DNA of 21,555 nt from JANRKN01 sp033763435 (GTDB lineage Bacteria > Planctomycetota > Phycisphaerae > Phycisphaerales > UBA1924). The notes beneath the pieces are model-generated. The model had not been told where the DNA came from. It saw only the letters and a list, made by a program, of their open reading frames with translations, and did no database searches. The translations under genes and the position numbers were made by a program. The stretch spans positions 1 to 21,555 of the forward strand of contig JANRKN010000116.1 of assembly GCA_033763435.1 (NCBI GenBank), written 5' to 3'. Positions 16,609 to 21,555 of this stretch are shown one piece after another (within the stretch, counting starts at the first letter, position 1; every line of letters starts with the position of its first letter).

Positions 16609-17187
16609 TCAACCCAGCGCCAAGCGGACCTTGCGGGCGCGGAGGCGTCGGCGGACCACGAACACGATGATCGCAAGGACCAGGAGCCCGACGCACACCG
16701 GGACGGCAATCGCGAGGAACGAGAGCACCGCGGAGATCGCCGATTCCACCGCCGAGATAACGGGATTGAGCGTGCCGCCGGTGGTGACGGTGGATGTGCC
16801 GCGGGTCGCGACGCTAGCGAGCTTGGTCGCGCCGGCCGCGCCGCCGCCCGCGACGAGTGCTGTGCCCCATTGCAGGAACGGGCTGACGCTGTGGACATCG
16901 CCGAGCTGCGAGGCGGCCGCGAGCGTGCCCGCGACCACGGCCGCGGGACCTGAGACCGTGTCGAGCGCATGATCGACCCACGGCACGAAGTACGCGCCGA
17001 CCTCCAGCACCGTGCCCGTCGCGAGCGCGATCACCGCGGGCCAGGAACCGATCCACGCGAGGCTCTCGCCCGTGCTGACGAGCCCGGCCTTGGCCGCGAG
17101 GCTCAGCGCGAGCAGCGGCACAAACACGCGGAAGCCGCACGCCGACGCGAGCCCCACCCCGATGCACAAGCCCATCAGCGTTTCCAT
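16609..17187 (-). CDS. DUF4126-family membrane protein
   Basis: The protein has 192 residues from the ATG at 17187 (METLMGLCIGVGLASACGFR), chosen because the family begins with this helix; an in-frame ATG at 17229 adds only low-complexity sequence. Gly/Ala-rich membrane segments include VFVPLLALSLAAKAGL, SWPAVIALATGTVLEVGAYF and AAVVAGTLAAASQL. The conserved motif FVPWVDHALDTVSGPAAVVA is characteristic of DUF4126, and a last helix (VCVGLLVLAIIVFVV) is followed by a basic cytoplasmic tail (RRRLRARK). The function of the family is unknown. It is transcribed alone, divergent from the Nudix gene (97-base gap). Confidence 0.8.
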   Translation of the reverse strand: METLMGLCIGVGLASACGFRVFVPLLALSLAAKAGLVSTGESLAWIGSWPAVIALATGTVLEVGAYFVPWVDHALDTVSGPAAVVAGTLAAASQLGDVHSVSPFLQWGTALVAGGGAAGATKLASVATRGTSTVTTGGTLNPVISAVESAISAVLSFLAIAVPVCVGLLVLAIIVFVVRRRLRARKVRLALG

Positions 17188-17210
17188 GCGCGCTCCGCCG
17201 TCCTCCCTCA

Positions 17211-17238
17211 CCCAACGCCCACCGCCCAACGCCCACCG
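17211..17238. repeat. Perfect 14-bp tandem duplication
   Basis: CCCAACGCCCACCG occurs twice in immediate succession in the gap between the divergent DUF4126 and Nudix genes, followed by more CACCGC-like sequence. It resembles the short degenerate repeats in other gaps of this window (1208-1226 and 6340-6490). It may affect promoter spacing but shows no dyad symmetry. Confidence 0.7.
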
Positions 17239-17284
17239 CTTGTTCGGAAATCAGCCCCGCGCGTTGCACCCGTACGCTCGGGGC

Positions 17285-17902
17285 ATGATGCCGCCCGCTC
17301 CCAACCTGCCCGCGCCCCCACCCGCGCCCACGGGCCCCGACCGCCGGCCGTACCTGTCGCTGATCACACCCTGGCGCGTCGAGCCCGCGCGCGAGCTGGC
17401 GCGCACGCGGATCCTGCGCCTCGTGATGCGCCGGATGGAGAGCGCAACGCACCCGGGCCGCGGCGGAGACTTCACCGTCGTCGAATGCCCCGACTGGATC
17501 AACGTCGTCCCGCTCACGCCCGACGGGCACATCGTCATGATCGAGCAGTTCCGCTTCGGCACCGCCGAGATCACGCTCGAACTCCCGGGCGGCGTCGTCG
17601 ACCCCGGCGAGAGCCCCGCGCGCGCCTGCGAGCGCGAGCTGCTCGAAGAGACCGGCTACGCGGGCGACCCCGTGCGGATGATCGGGCGCGTGAGCGCGAA
17701 CCCCGCGATGCTCAACAACCACGTGCACACGGGGCTCATCACCAACTGCCGACTTGCCGAGCGGCCCGCGAACCCCGACAGCGACGAAGAGATCGCCGTG
17801 AGGCTCGTGCCGCGCGCGGAGATCCCGGAGCTGATCCGCGCGGGCGTGATCCATCACTCACTGGTGGTCGCGGCGTTGATGCACTTGTCGCTGTCAGAGT
17901 GA
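17285..17902 (+). CDS. Nudix hydrolase, ADP-ribose pyrophosphatase-like
   Basis: This 205-residue protein has a perfect Nudix box, GX5EX7REUXEEXGU, at 103-125 (GVVDPGESPARACERELLEE and TGY), with the metal-binding glutamates in place. The preceding ELPGG and the following region fit the NudF/ADP-ribose pyrophosphatase group, which hydrolyses nucleoside diphosphate-X compounds such as ADP-ribose in the cytoplasm. WINVVPLTPDGHIVMIEQFR (71-90) and LELPGGVVDPGE are typical of that group. Substrate choice within Nudix enzymes cannot be fixed from the motif. The tandem ATGs at 17285/17288 follow an upstream frame that is only low-complexity. The last 49 bases overlap, on the opposite strand, the end of the aquaporin gene. 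Confidence 0.88.
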   Translation: MMPPAPNLPAPPPAPTGPDRRPYLSLITPWRVEPARELARTRILRLVMRRMESATHPGRGGDFTVVECPDWINVVPLTPDGHIVMIEQFRFGTAEITLELPGGVVDPGESPARACERELLEETGYAGDPVRMIGRVSANPAMLNNHVHTGLITNCRLAERPANPDSDEEIAVRLVPRAEIPELIRAGVIHHSLVVAALMHLSLSE

Positions 17903-18549
17903 CGCGGGCGCACCCATCCGAGTCCCGCGGCCACGGGCACGGCCAGCGCCGCGCCGAGCATGGGCGCCGAGAGATACACCCAGAGCGATTCAGTGCGCCC
18001 GGAGACAAGCGCGGGGGCGAGCGAGCGCGCGGGGTTCATGGATGCACCGCAGATGGGCCCCGCGAACAGCGCCGCGAGAGCTACGACGCCGCCGATCGTG
18101 ATGCCCGCAACCAGCCCGCGCTCCCTAGGCCCCGATGCGACGGCAAGGATCACGAGCATCAGCATGAAGGTGATCACGACCTCGAGCACGAACGCGCGCC
18201 AGACCGGGCCGACGGGGAGCGTCGCGCCGAGCGTCTCGTGCGTTGGGAACATCAGCGCGAGCAGGCCCGATGCCGCGAGCGCGCCGAGCAACTGCGCCGA
18301 AACATACGGCAAAGTCTCACGCGCGCGAAGTCGGCCCGAGAGCGCGAACGCCGCCGTGACCGCCGGGTTGAGGTGCGCGCCGGACACGTCGCCCACCATC
18401 GCGATCATGCCCATCACGACGAGCCCGAAGACCAGCGCGACGCCCAGGTGAGATACTGCGCCGTTGCTGACCGAATCGATCACGATCGCCCCGGTGCCCG
18501 CGAACACGAGAAAGAACGTCCCCAGCGCCTCGGCCAGCGCGCGCCTCAA
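17854..18549 (-). CDS. MIP-family channel (aquaporin/aquaglyceroporin), probable arsenite channel of the ars operon
   Basis: The 231-residue protein has six predicted helices and the two pore signatures GAHLNPAVT (NPA 61-63) and GASMNPARS (NPA 172-174, Arg175). Aligning by spacing to E. coli AqpZ, the selectivity-filter positions are Phe41, Ala160, Ala169 and Arg175. The His of water-selective channels is replaced by Ala, giving a wider filter able to pass small neutral solutes. It is the last gene of arsR-arsC-arsM-channel and its ATG overlaps the arsM stop by four bases (ATGA), so it is translationally coupled. In Sinorhizobium meliloti an aquaglyceroporin (AqpS) replaces ArsB and lets arsenite leave the cell down its gradient. 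The same role is inferred here because no ArsB or Acr3 is present. Its C-terminus overlaps the convergent Nudix gene by 49 bases. Confidence 0.87.
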   Translation of the reverse strand: MRRALAEALGTFFLVFAGTGAIVIDSVSNGAVSHLGVALVFGLVVMGMIAMVGDVSGAHLNPAVTAAFALSGRLRARETLPYVSAQLLGALAASGLLALMFPTHETLGATLPVGPVWRAFVLEVVITFMLMLVILAVASGPRERGLVAGITIGGVVALAALFAGPICGASMNPARSLAPALVSGRTESLWVYLSAPMLGAALAVPVAAGLGWVRPRHSDSDKCINAATTSE

Positions 18550-19511
18550 GGCTTCACCGCCGCGATGTCGAGACTGGTGATGAAGTCGCTGGGCTTGGTG
18601 CCCTCGGGCAGGGCTCGCACGATCTTCTGATACAACGGGTCTTCCCAGTCCGTCATCGCGTCGATGTAATCGGGCTTCTCGGTCAGCGTGATGCCTGTCA
18701 GGCCCGCCGCGAGCATGTCCGTGCGCACCTGCTCGATCAGCACCGCACCCGACACACAGCCGACCAGCGCCTCAACGTCCGACAGCACCTCCGCGGGCAA
18801 CTCGCGGCGCAGCGCAAGGTCGCTCACGGCGACGCGCCCACCCCGGCGCAGCACGCGCGCCATCTCGCGCCAGACCCGCGGCTTGTCGGGCGAAAGATTC
18901 AGCACGCAATTGGAGATCACGACATCGACACTGCCGTCGGCGACGGGCAGATTCTCGATCTCGCCCAGGCGGAACTCGACGTTCGCCAGGCCCGTCTGCG
19001 CCGTGTACATCGACGCGTTCGCGCGCGCCTTGGTGATCATCGCGGGCGTCATGTCGACGCCGATCACGCGCCCGGCGGGACCGACCTTGGGGCCAGCGAC
19101 GAAGCAGTCAAACCCGCCGCCCGAGCCCAGGTCGAGCACGACCTCGCCCTCGCGCAGTGAGGCGAGCGCCGTCGGATTGCCGCAGGAAAGGCCCATGTTC
19201 GCGCCCTCGGGCACCGCGGCCAGGTCCTGGCGGATGTACCCGATCGCCTGCGCGAGCTGTTCGGCGCTGAAGTTGGCCGGGCCGCAGCACCCACCGCCGG
19301 CCTTGGTCGGCGTGCAGCGGGAAGACTCGGCGTCGGCCTTGGGCGCGGGCTCACTCGCGGACCATCCGCCGCGATCAGCGATCGCCGCGTAGCCCTCGCG
19401 CACCTTGGCGCGGACGGTGTCGTGCTCGAGCGCGACGGTCGTCTTCTGGGGTCCGCAGCCGCCGGGGCCGCAGCCGCAGCTTGTGTCACCCTTGTTGGAC
19501 TTGCTGTTCAT
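18546..19511 (-). CDS. arsM: Arsenite S-adenosylmethionine methyltransferase
   Basis: ArsM methylates As(III) in the cytoplasm to mono-, di- and trimethylated forms that can volatilise. The 321-residue protein has the SAM-binding motif VLDLGSGGGFDCFVAG (125-140), VIGVDMTPAMI (149-159) and the strand SVDVVISNCVLNLSPDKPRV (194-213). Conserved arsenic-binding cysteines are present in MGLSCGNP (Cys110), SNCVLNL (Cys202) and GCVSGA (Cys252), matching the three-cysteine pattern of the family. The N-terminal ~80 residues add Cys-rich segments: CGCGPGGCG (12-20), and CTPTKAGGGCC with Cys66, 75 and 76. The start is strongly supported by AAGGAG six bases upstream of ATG 19511. It lies 33 bases after arsC and overlaps the channel gene by four bases. 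Confidence 0.94.
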   Translation of the reverse strand: MNSKSNKGDTSCGCGPGGCGPQKTTVALEHDTVRAKVREGYAAIADRGGWSASEPAPKADAESSRCTPTKAGGGCCGPANFSAEQLAQAIGYIRQDLAAVPEGANMGLSCGNPTALASLREGEVVLDLGSGGGFDCFVAGPKVGPAGRVIGVDMTPAMITKARANASMYTAQTGLANVEFRLGEIENLPVADGSVDVVISNCVLNLSPDKPRVWREMARVLRRGGRVAVSDLALRRELPAEVLSDVEALVGCVSGAVLIEQVRTDMLAAGLTGITLTEKPDYIDAMTDWEDPLYQKIVRALPEGTKPSDFITSLDIAAVKP

Positions 19512-19544
19512 GTTTGCTCCTTGGTTCTCCCGGAACTTCAGAGT

Positions 19545-19994
19545 TCACCTGGCACCGGCTCGCTCGAGCGCGCCCGGCAACCCCTCGACGAACGCGCGGA
19601 TCTCATCGCGCACGCGCCGATAGTGGGCCATCGCTTCTTCGTCGGTCTTCGCGCCCGCGGCGAGTCTCGGCGGATCTTCAAACCCCACGTGCACCACCCG
19701 CGCACCCGGAAATACCGGGCACGCCTCGTGCGCCGAGTCGCACACCGTGACCACGACGTCAAAGCGCGCGCCCGCGCGTTCAAGGTCCGCCGGGGTCTTG
19801 GACGTGTGCCCGGAGATATCCACGCCAGCCTCGGCCATCGCGCGCACCGCGCGGGGGTTCAGCCCGTGCGGGTTCGTCCCGGCCGAGAACGCCTCGATCT
19901 CACGCGCCTTCAGCGCCTTGGCCCATCCCTCGGCCATCTGACTCCGGCACGAATTGCCCGTGCACAGGAACATCACCCGCAGTCGCTCGGTCAT
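19545..19994 (-). CDS. arsC: Arsenate reductase, thioredoxin-coupled low-molecular-weight phosphatase type
   Basis: The 149-residue protein belongs to the ArsC family of Bacillus subtilis and plasmid pI258. The P-loop CTGNSCR (11-17) supplies the nucleophile Cys11 and Arg17, and the redox pair is Cys85 and Cys92 in VTVCDSAHEACPVFPG. This matches the Cys10/Cys82/Cys89 arrangement of the family, which reduces arsenate to arsenite with thioredoxin as electron donor. FLCTGNSCRSQMAEGWAK and the FSAGTNPHGLNP region are diagnostic. The start at ATG 19994 is supported by GGGGAGG about 8 bases upstream, within the end of arsR; the arsR stop and this ATG are one base apart, so the two are co-translated. 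Product arsenite would be methylated by ArsM or released through the channel. Confidence 0.95.
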   Translation of the reverse strand: MTERLRVMFLCTGNSCRSQMAEGWAKALKAREIEAFSAGTNPHGLNPRAVRAMAEAGVDISGHTSKTPADLERAGARFDVVVTVCDSAHEACPVFPGARVVHVGFEDPPRLAAGAKTDEEAMAHYRRVRDEIRAFVEGLPGALERAGAR

Positions 19995-19995
19995 T

Positions 19996-20346
19996 TCAGC
20001 ATCCTCCCCGACACGCCGAACCACACCCAGAACCGCACCCAGAACTGCACCCAGAACTGCACGCTGAACCGCAACAGCCGCCACACTCCAGCGCCGAGGC
20101 CAGCGCCCGCAAGCGCGACGCGAGCTCAGCGCCGCGCAGTCGATACAGCACCGTCCGCCCCTGCCGCGAAGGTTCCAGCACCCCCGCGCGCGCCAGCAGC
20201 GCGAGATGCCGGGACACGACCGAAAGATCGACCTCGCAGCATTCGGCGACTTCGCCCACCGAGCAGGCGCGCGAGCACTTGGCCAGGCACGCGAGCAGGC
20301 CCGCGCGGGTCGGATCGCCCAGCGCACGGAACAGCTCGGGGTCCAT
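19996..20346 (-). CDS. arsR: ArsR-family arsenic-responsive repressor with a cysteine-repeat tail
   Basis: From ATG 20346 the protein has 116 residues. The winged helix-turn-helix is clear: MDPELFRALGDPTRAGLLAC, then CSVGEVAECCEVDLSVVSRH (28-47) and the wing RQGRTVLYRL (61-70). Candidate metal-sensing cysteines are 24, 28, 36 and 37. The tail (88-116) is exceptional: Cys at 88, 91 and 92, then 96, 100, 104, 108, 112 and 116, exactly every fourth residue, built from (G/S)-S-(G/A)-C units, with CRGGC as the last five residues. ArsR repressors leave DNA on binding As(III). The frame continues to an ATG at 20466, adding a 40-residue Arg-rich N-terminus. That start would sit at the predicted transcription start, so I prefer 20346, but neither has a ribosome site. 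It is the first gene of the ars operon. Confidence 0.88.
   Translation of the reverse strand: MDPELFRALGDPTRAGLLACLAKCSRACSVGEVAECCEVDLSVVSRHLALLARAGVLEPSRQGRTVLYRLRGAELASRLRALASALECGGCCGSACSSGCSSGCGSGCGSACRGGC
20012..20071. repeat. Five tandem 12-bp units encoding the ArsR cysteine repeat
   Basis: On the + strand the units are CACGCCGAACCA, CACCCAGAACCG, CACCCAGAACTG (twice) and CACGCTGAACCG. In the leftward arsR frame each unit encodes one tetrapeptide ending in Cys. The 12-bp period keeps the frame, so gain or loss of units would change tail length without a frameshift. Confidence 0.85.
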
Positions 20347-20456
20347 CGCGGCATCAATCGGCCCGCGCCTGCGCGAGGCCTGTGCGGGCGAGAGCGGTCT
20401 CGGGACCGACGACACGACCACCCGGACACTCCGCGCGCGCCGAGGACCTTTGCGTA

Positions 20457-20501
20457 CTTGCGTCATGATGCAAGCGTAGTCATTCCGCCCGGGAATGACA
20501 A
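20457..20501 (-). promoter_or_regulatory. Probable ars promoter with two operator-like palindromes
   Basis: Reading leftward, TTGTCA (complement of 20496-20501; five of six matches to TTGACA) and TACGCT (20473-20478; three of six to TATAAT) are separated by exactly 17 bases. An inverted repeat GTCATTCC-N5-GGAATGAC (20479-20499) fills the spacer. A near-perfect 18-bp palindrome CTTGCGTCATGATGCAAG (20457-20474, one mismatched pair) covers the expected start point. This is where an ArsR repressor would block RNA polymerase, so autoregulation of arsR-arsC-arsM-channel is inferred. Confidence 0.5.
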
Positions 20502-20524
20502 CCGGCGCCCCTGGGGAGCGCCGG
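20502..20524 (-). terminator. Possible terminator of the Gly-rich protein gene
   Basis: CCGGCGC and GCGCCGG (7 bp) flank a 9-base loop that can add CCC/GGG pairs, 30 bases past the stop of the leftward gene. The bases that follow on that strand (TTGTCATT) are only partly T-rich, so termination is possible but not certain. It directly abuts the predicted ars promoter and may insulate it from read-through. Confidence 0.45.
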
Positions 20525-20554
20525 CTGCGAGGAACCTTGCACGAACAGGCGGGA

Positions 20555-21115
20555 TTACTGAGGCTGGCCGCCACCGCCGCCACCACCACCACCACCGCCA
20601 CCCTGGCCGCTGCGGCCCTTGCCGCGCTCGCCACCGCGGTCGCTCCCGGGCCCGCGGCCCTTGCCGTCCTCACCCCTGCCGCCCTCGCCGTTGCCGCGCG
20701 GGCCTTCCTGCTTGGCGTCGAACTTGATCGCTTCCTTGAGCTGCTCGATCGCGGCCTCGCACGCCTTGATCGACGCGGCCTTGTGCCCGCCGAAGTCGTT
20801 GGGCGCCTTCTCGAGATAGTCCTTGGCGCTCTCGAGGCTCGCCAGCGCCCGGCCCAGGCGCGGATGCTCGCGGATCACGTCGCGGTACTTTTCCATCGCC
20901 GGGTCGCGCTCACGCCGGCCTTCGCCGCCGGGGCCGCCCTCAGCGCCCGGACCGCCCGGACCACCACGCTCGGGCCGACCTTTGCCGCCCGGCTGACCAC
21001 CCTGCCCCGCGGGCTGGCCCGAGGGCTGCCACGCCGAGACCGGGAGCGTCATCGCACCGATCAGCGGGATCGCCACGGCCGCACCCAGCACCAGACGCTT
21101 GCTCCACACGTTCAT
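20555..21115 (-). CDS. Secreted Gly-rich protein with a conserved DFGGH helical core
   Basis: The ATG at 21115 is preceded by AGGAG at good spacing and gives 186 residues. A signal peptide is visible (SKRLVLGAAVAIPLIGAMTL, with VSA before a likely cleavage site). Low-complexity Gly/Pro/Arg/Glu segments (about 31-72 and 135-186) flank a compact helical core (73-133) containing HPRLGRALASLESAKDYLEK, NDFGGHKAASIKACEAAIEQ and LKEAIKFD. The DFGGH-type helix pair recurs in small exported hypothetical proteins of many bacteria; its function is unknown to me. The C-terminus is 12 consecutive glycines followed by QPQ. The Gly-rich arms are encoded by triplet-like DNA repeats and may vary between strains. 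It is not part of the ars operon: a possible terminator and the ars promoter lie between them. Confidence 0.75.
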   Translation of the reverse strand: MNVWSKRLVLGAAVAIPLIGAMTLPVSAWQPSGQPAGQGGQPGGKGRPERGGPGGPGAEGGPGGEGRRERDPAMEKYRDVIREHPRLGRALASLESAKDYLEKAPNDFGGHKAASIKACEAAIEQLKEAIKFDAKQEGPRGNGEGGRGEDGKGRGPGSDRGGERGKGRSGQGGGGGGGGGGGGQPQ

Positions 21116-21220
21116 TGCTTCGCTCCTGACCGTTCGGGCCCGCGCTCGGAACATCCGCGCACACGCCTCGTACCGCTCAACGCCCGCCCGCCCGCGGCAT
21201 TGCCGAACATATTCTCTCGC

Positions 21221-21555
21221 ATGACCCACACGCCGCGCCCCACGCCCGACCCCGAGCATCTCTGGCGTTCCCCCGAGCCGATCGTGCTGCTGCCCCACGA
21301 TCCCGCGTGGCTCGCCGAGGGCCAGCGCGAGGCGCAGCGCATCCTTCACGCCTGTGCGCACGCACTGGAGCGCGTCGAGCACATCGGCAGCACGTCGGTC
21401 CCCGGCCTCATCGCCAAGCCCGTAATCGATCTGCTTCCGATCCTTCGCTCGCACGAGGCAGGCTTTGCCTGTGTCGAGCCGATGCGCGCGCTGGGCTACT
21501 GGTACGCGGGCGACTTCGGCATCGCGGGCCGACATTTCTTCGTGCGCGGCTCGCC
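21221..21555 (+). CDS. GrpB/UPF0157-family protein (3' partial, nucleotidyltransferase-like fold)
   Basis: The gene begins at ATG 21221 and runs off the window after 111 codons. VEHIGSTSVPGLIAKPVIDL (about 52-71) is the hallmark of the GrpB family, and PHDPAWLAEGQREAQRI before it is also typical. The fold is related to nucleotidyltransferases: G-S-T and D at that site resemble the GS...DhD metal-binding motif. Some members are fused to or act near dephospho-CoA kinase. GDFGIAGRHFFVRGS at the edge is the usual next conserved block. It is divergent from the Gly-rich protein gene with 105 bases between them. The molecular function is not established. Confidence 0.88.
   Translation, partial: MTHTPRPTPDPEHLWRSPEPIVLLPHDPAWLAEGQREAQRILHACAHALERVEHIGSTSVPGLIAKPVIDLLPILRSHEAGFACVEPMRALGYWYAGDFGIAGRHFFVRGS

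Noticed and set aside
15329..16696. A 455-codon open frame on the - strand opposite the metalloprotease
   Set aside because: The + strand has a signal peptide, zinc site and dockerin tail. The reverse frame is Arg/Val/Gly-rich with no motif.
16969..18630. A 553-codon open frame on the + strand across the Nudix and aquaporin genes
   Set aside because: It overlaps the Nudix gene in another frame and is dominated by Arg, His and Pro. It is not a gene.
20560..20605. CCACC/CCGCC triplet repeats resembling a small repeat array
   Set aside because: They encode the poly-Gly C-terminus of the secreted protein. There are no unique spacers, so this is not CRISPR.
20347..20673. Extended upstream frame of arsR, with a hydrophobic Val/Ala-rich segment that looks like a membrane helix
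   Set aside because: The part beyond 20466 crosses the predicted promoter and terminator and enters the end of the neighbouring Gly-rich gene, so it is a fortuitous open frame.

Overview
The window is GC-rich bacterial DNA, most likely from a planctomycete of the Phycisphaerae/Phycisphaerales type. The best clue is the C-terminal double EF-hand 'dockerin' module ending in Gly-Cys, carried by two secreted proteins (ends at 1194 and 16498). The strong third-position GC and the scarcity of good Shine-Dalgarno sites fit this. No 16S rRNA or tRNA gene is present, so the placement is an inference.

Layout. 1-1194 (+): end of a large secreted repeat/beta-structure protein with a GC-type dockerin tail. 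1276-4055 (-): both subunits of exonuclease VII (xseA, xseB). They are split by a roughly 0.9 kb stretch that contains an opposite-strand, clearly AT-richer orphan gene (1840-2313) and a cluster of short palindromes. 4072-4108: a rho-independent terminator for the next gene, which also limits where xseA can start. 4143-4907 (-): unknown secreted protein. 5074-6300 (-): GT4-like glycosyltransferase. 6340-6490: a long imperfect inverted repeat. 6493-14406 (-): an oligopeptide-type ABC importer in the transcription order permease C2, binding protein, permease B, permease C1, ATPase D. All three permeases carry large insertions predicted to face the periplasm, and the binding protein is held by a membrane helix plus coiled coil. 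14636-16498 (+): secreted metzincin protease with a GC-type dockerin tail. 16609-17187 (-): DUF4126 membrane protein. 17285-17902 (+): Nudix hydrolase. 17854-20346 (-): arsenic resistance operon arsR-arsC-arsM-aquaporin. 20555-21115 (-): Gly-rich secreted protein with a conserved DFGGH core. 21221-end (+): GrpB-family protein, cut by the window edge.

How the genes work together. The ars operon looks complete in logic: an ArsR sensor, a thioredoxin-type arsenate reductase, an arsenite methyltransferase, and a MIP channel in the place where ArsB or Acr3 would normally be. ArsR ends in a cysteine every fourth residue, encoded by a 12-bp DNA repeat, and a credible promoter has palindromes in its spacer and at the start site. 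The importer would bring peptides (or similar solutes) into the cytoplasm. It could use peptides released by the adjacent, divergently transcribed secreted protease, though that link rests on position only.

The most interesting points are the cysteine-repeat tail of ArsR with its promoter architecture, the periplasmically enlarged permease set that has two C-type permeases and one ATPase, and the foreign-looking gene wedged between xseA and xseB.
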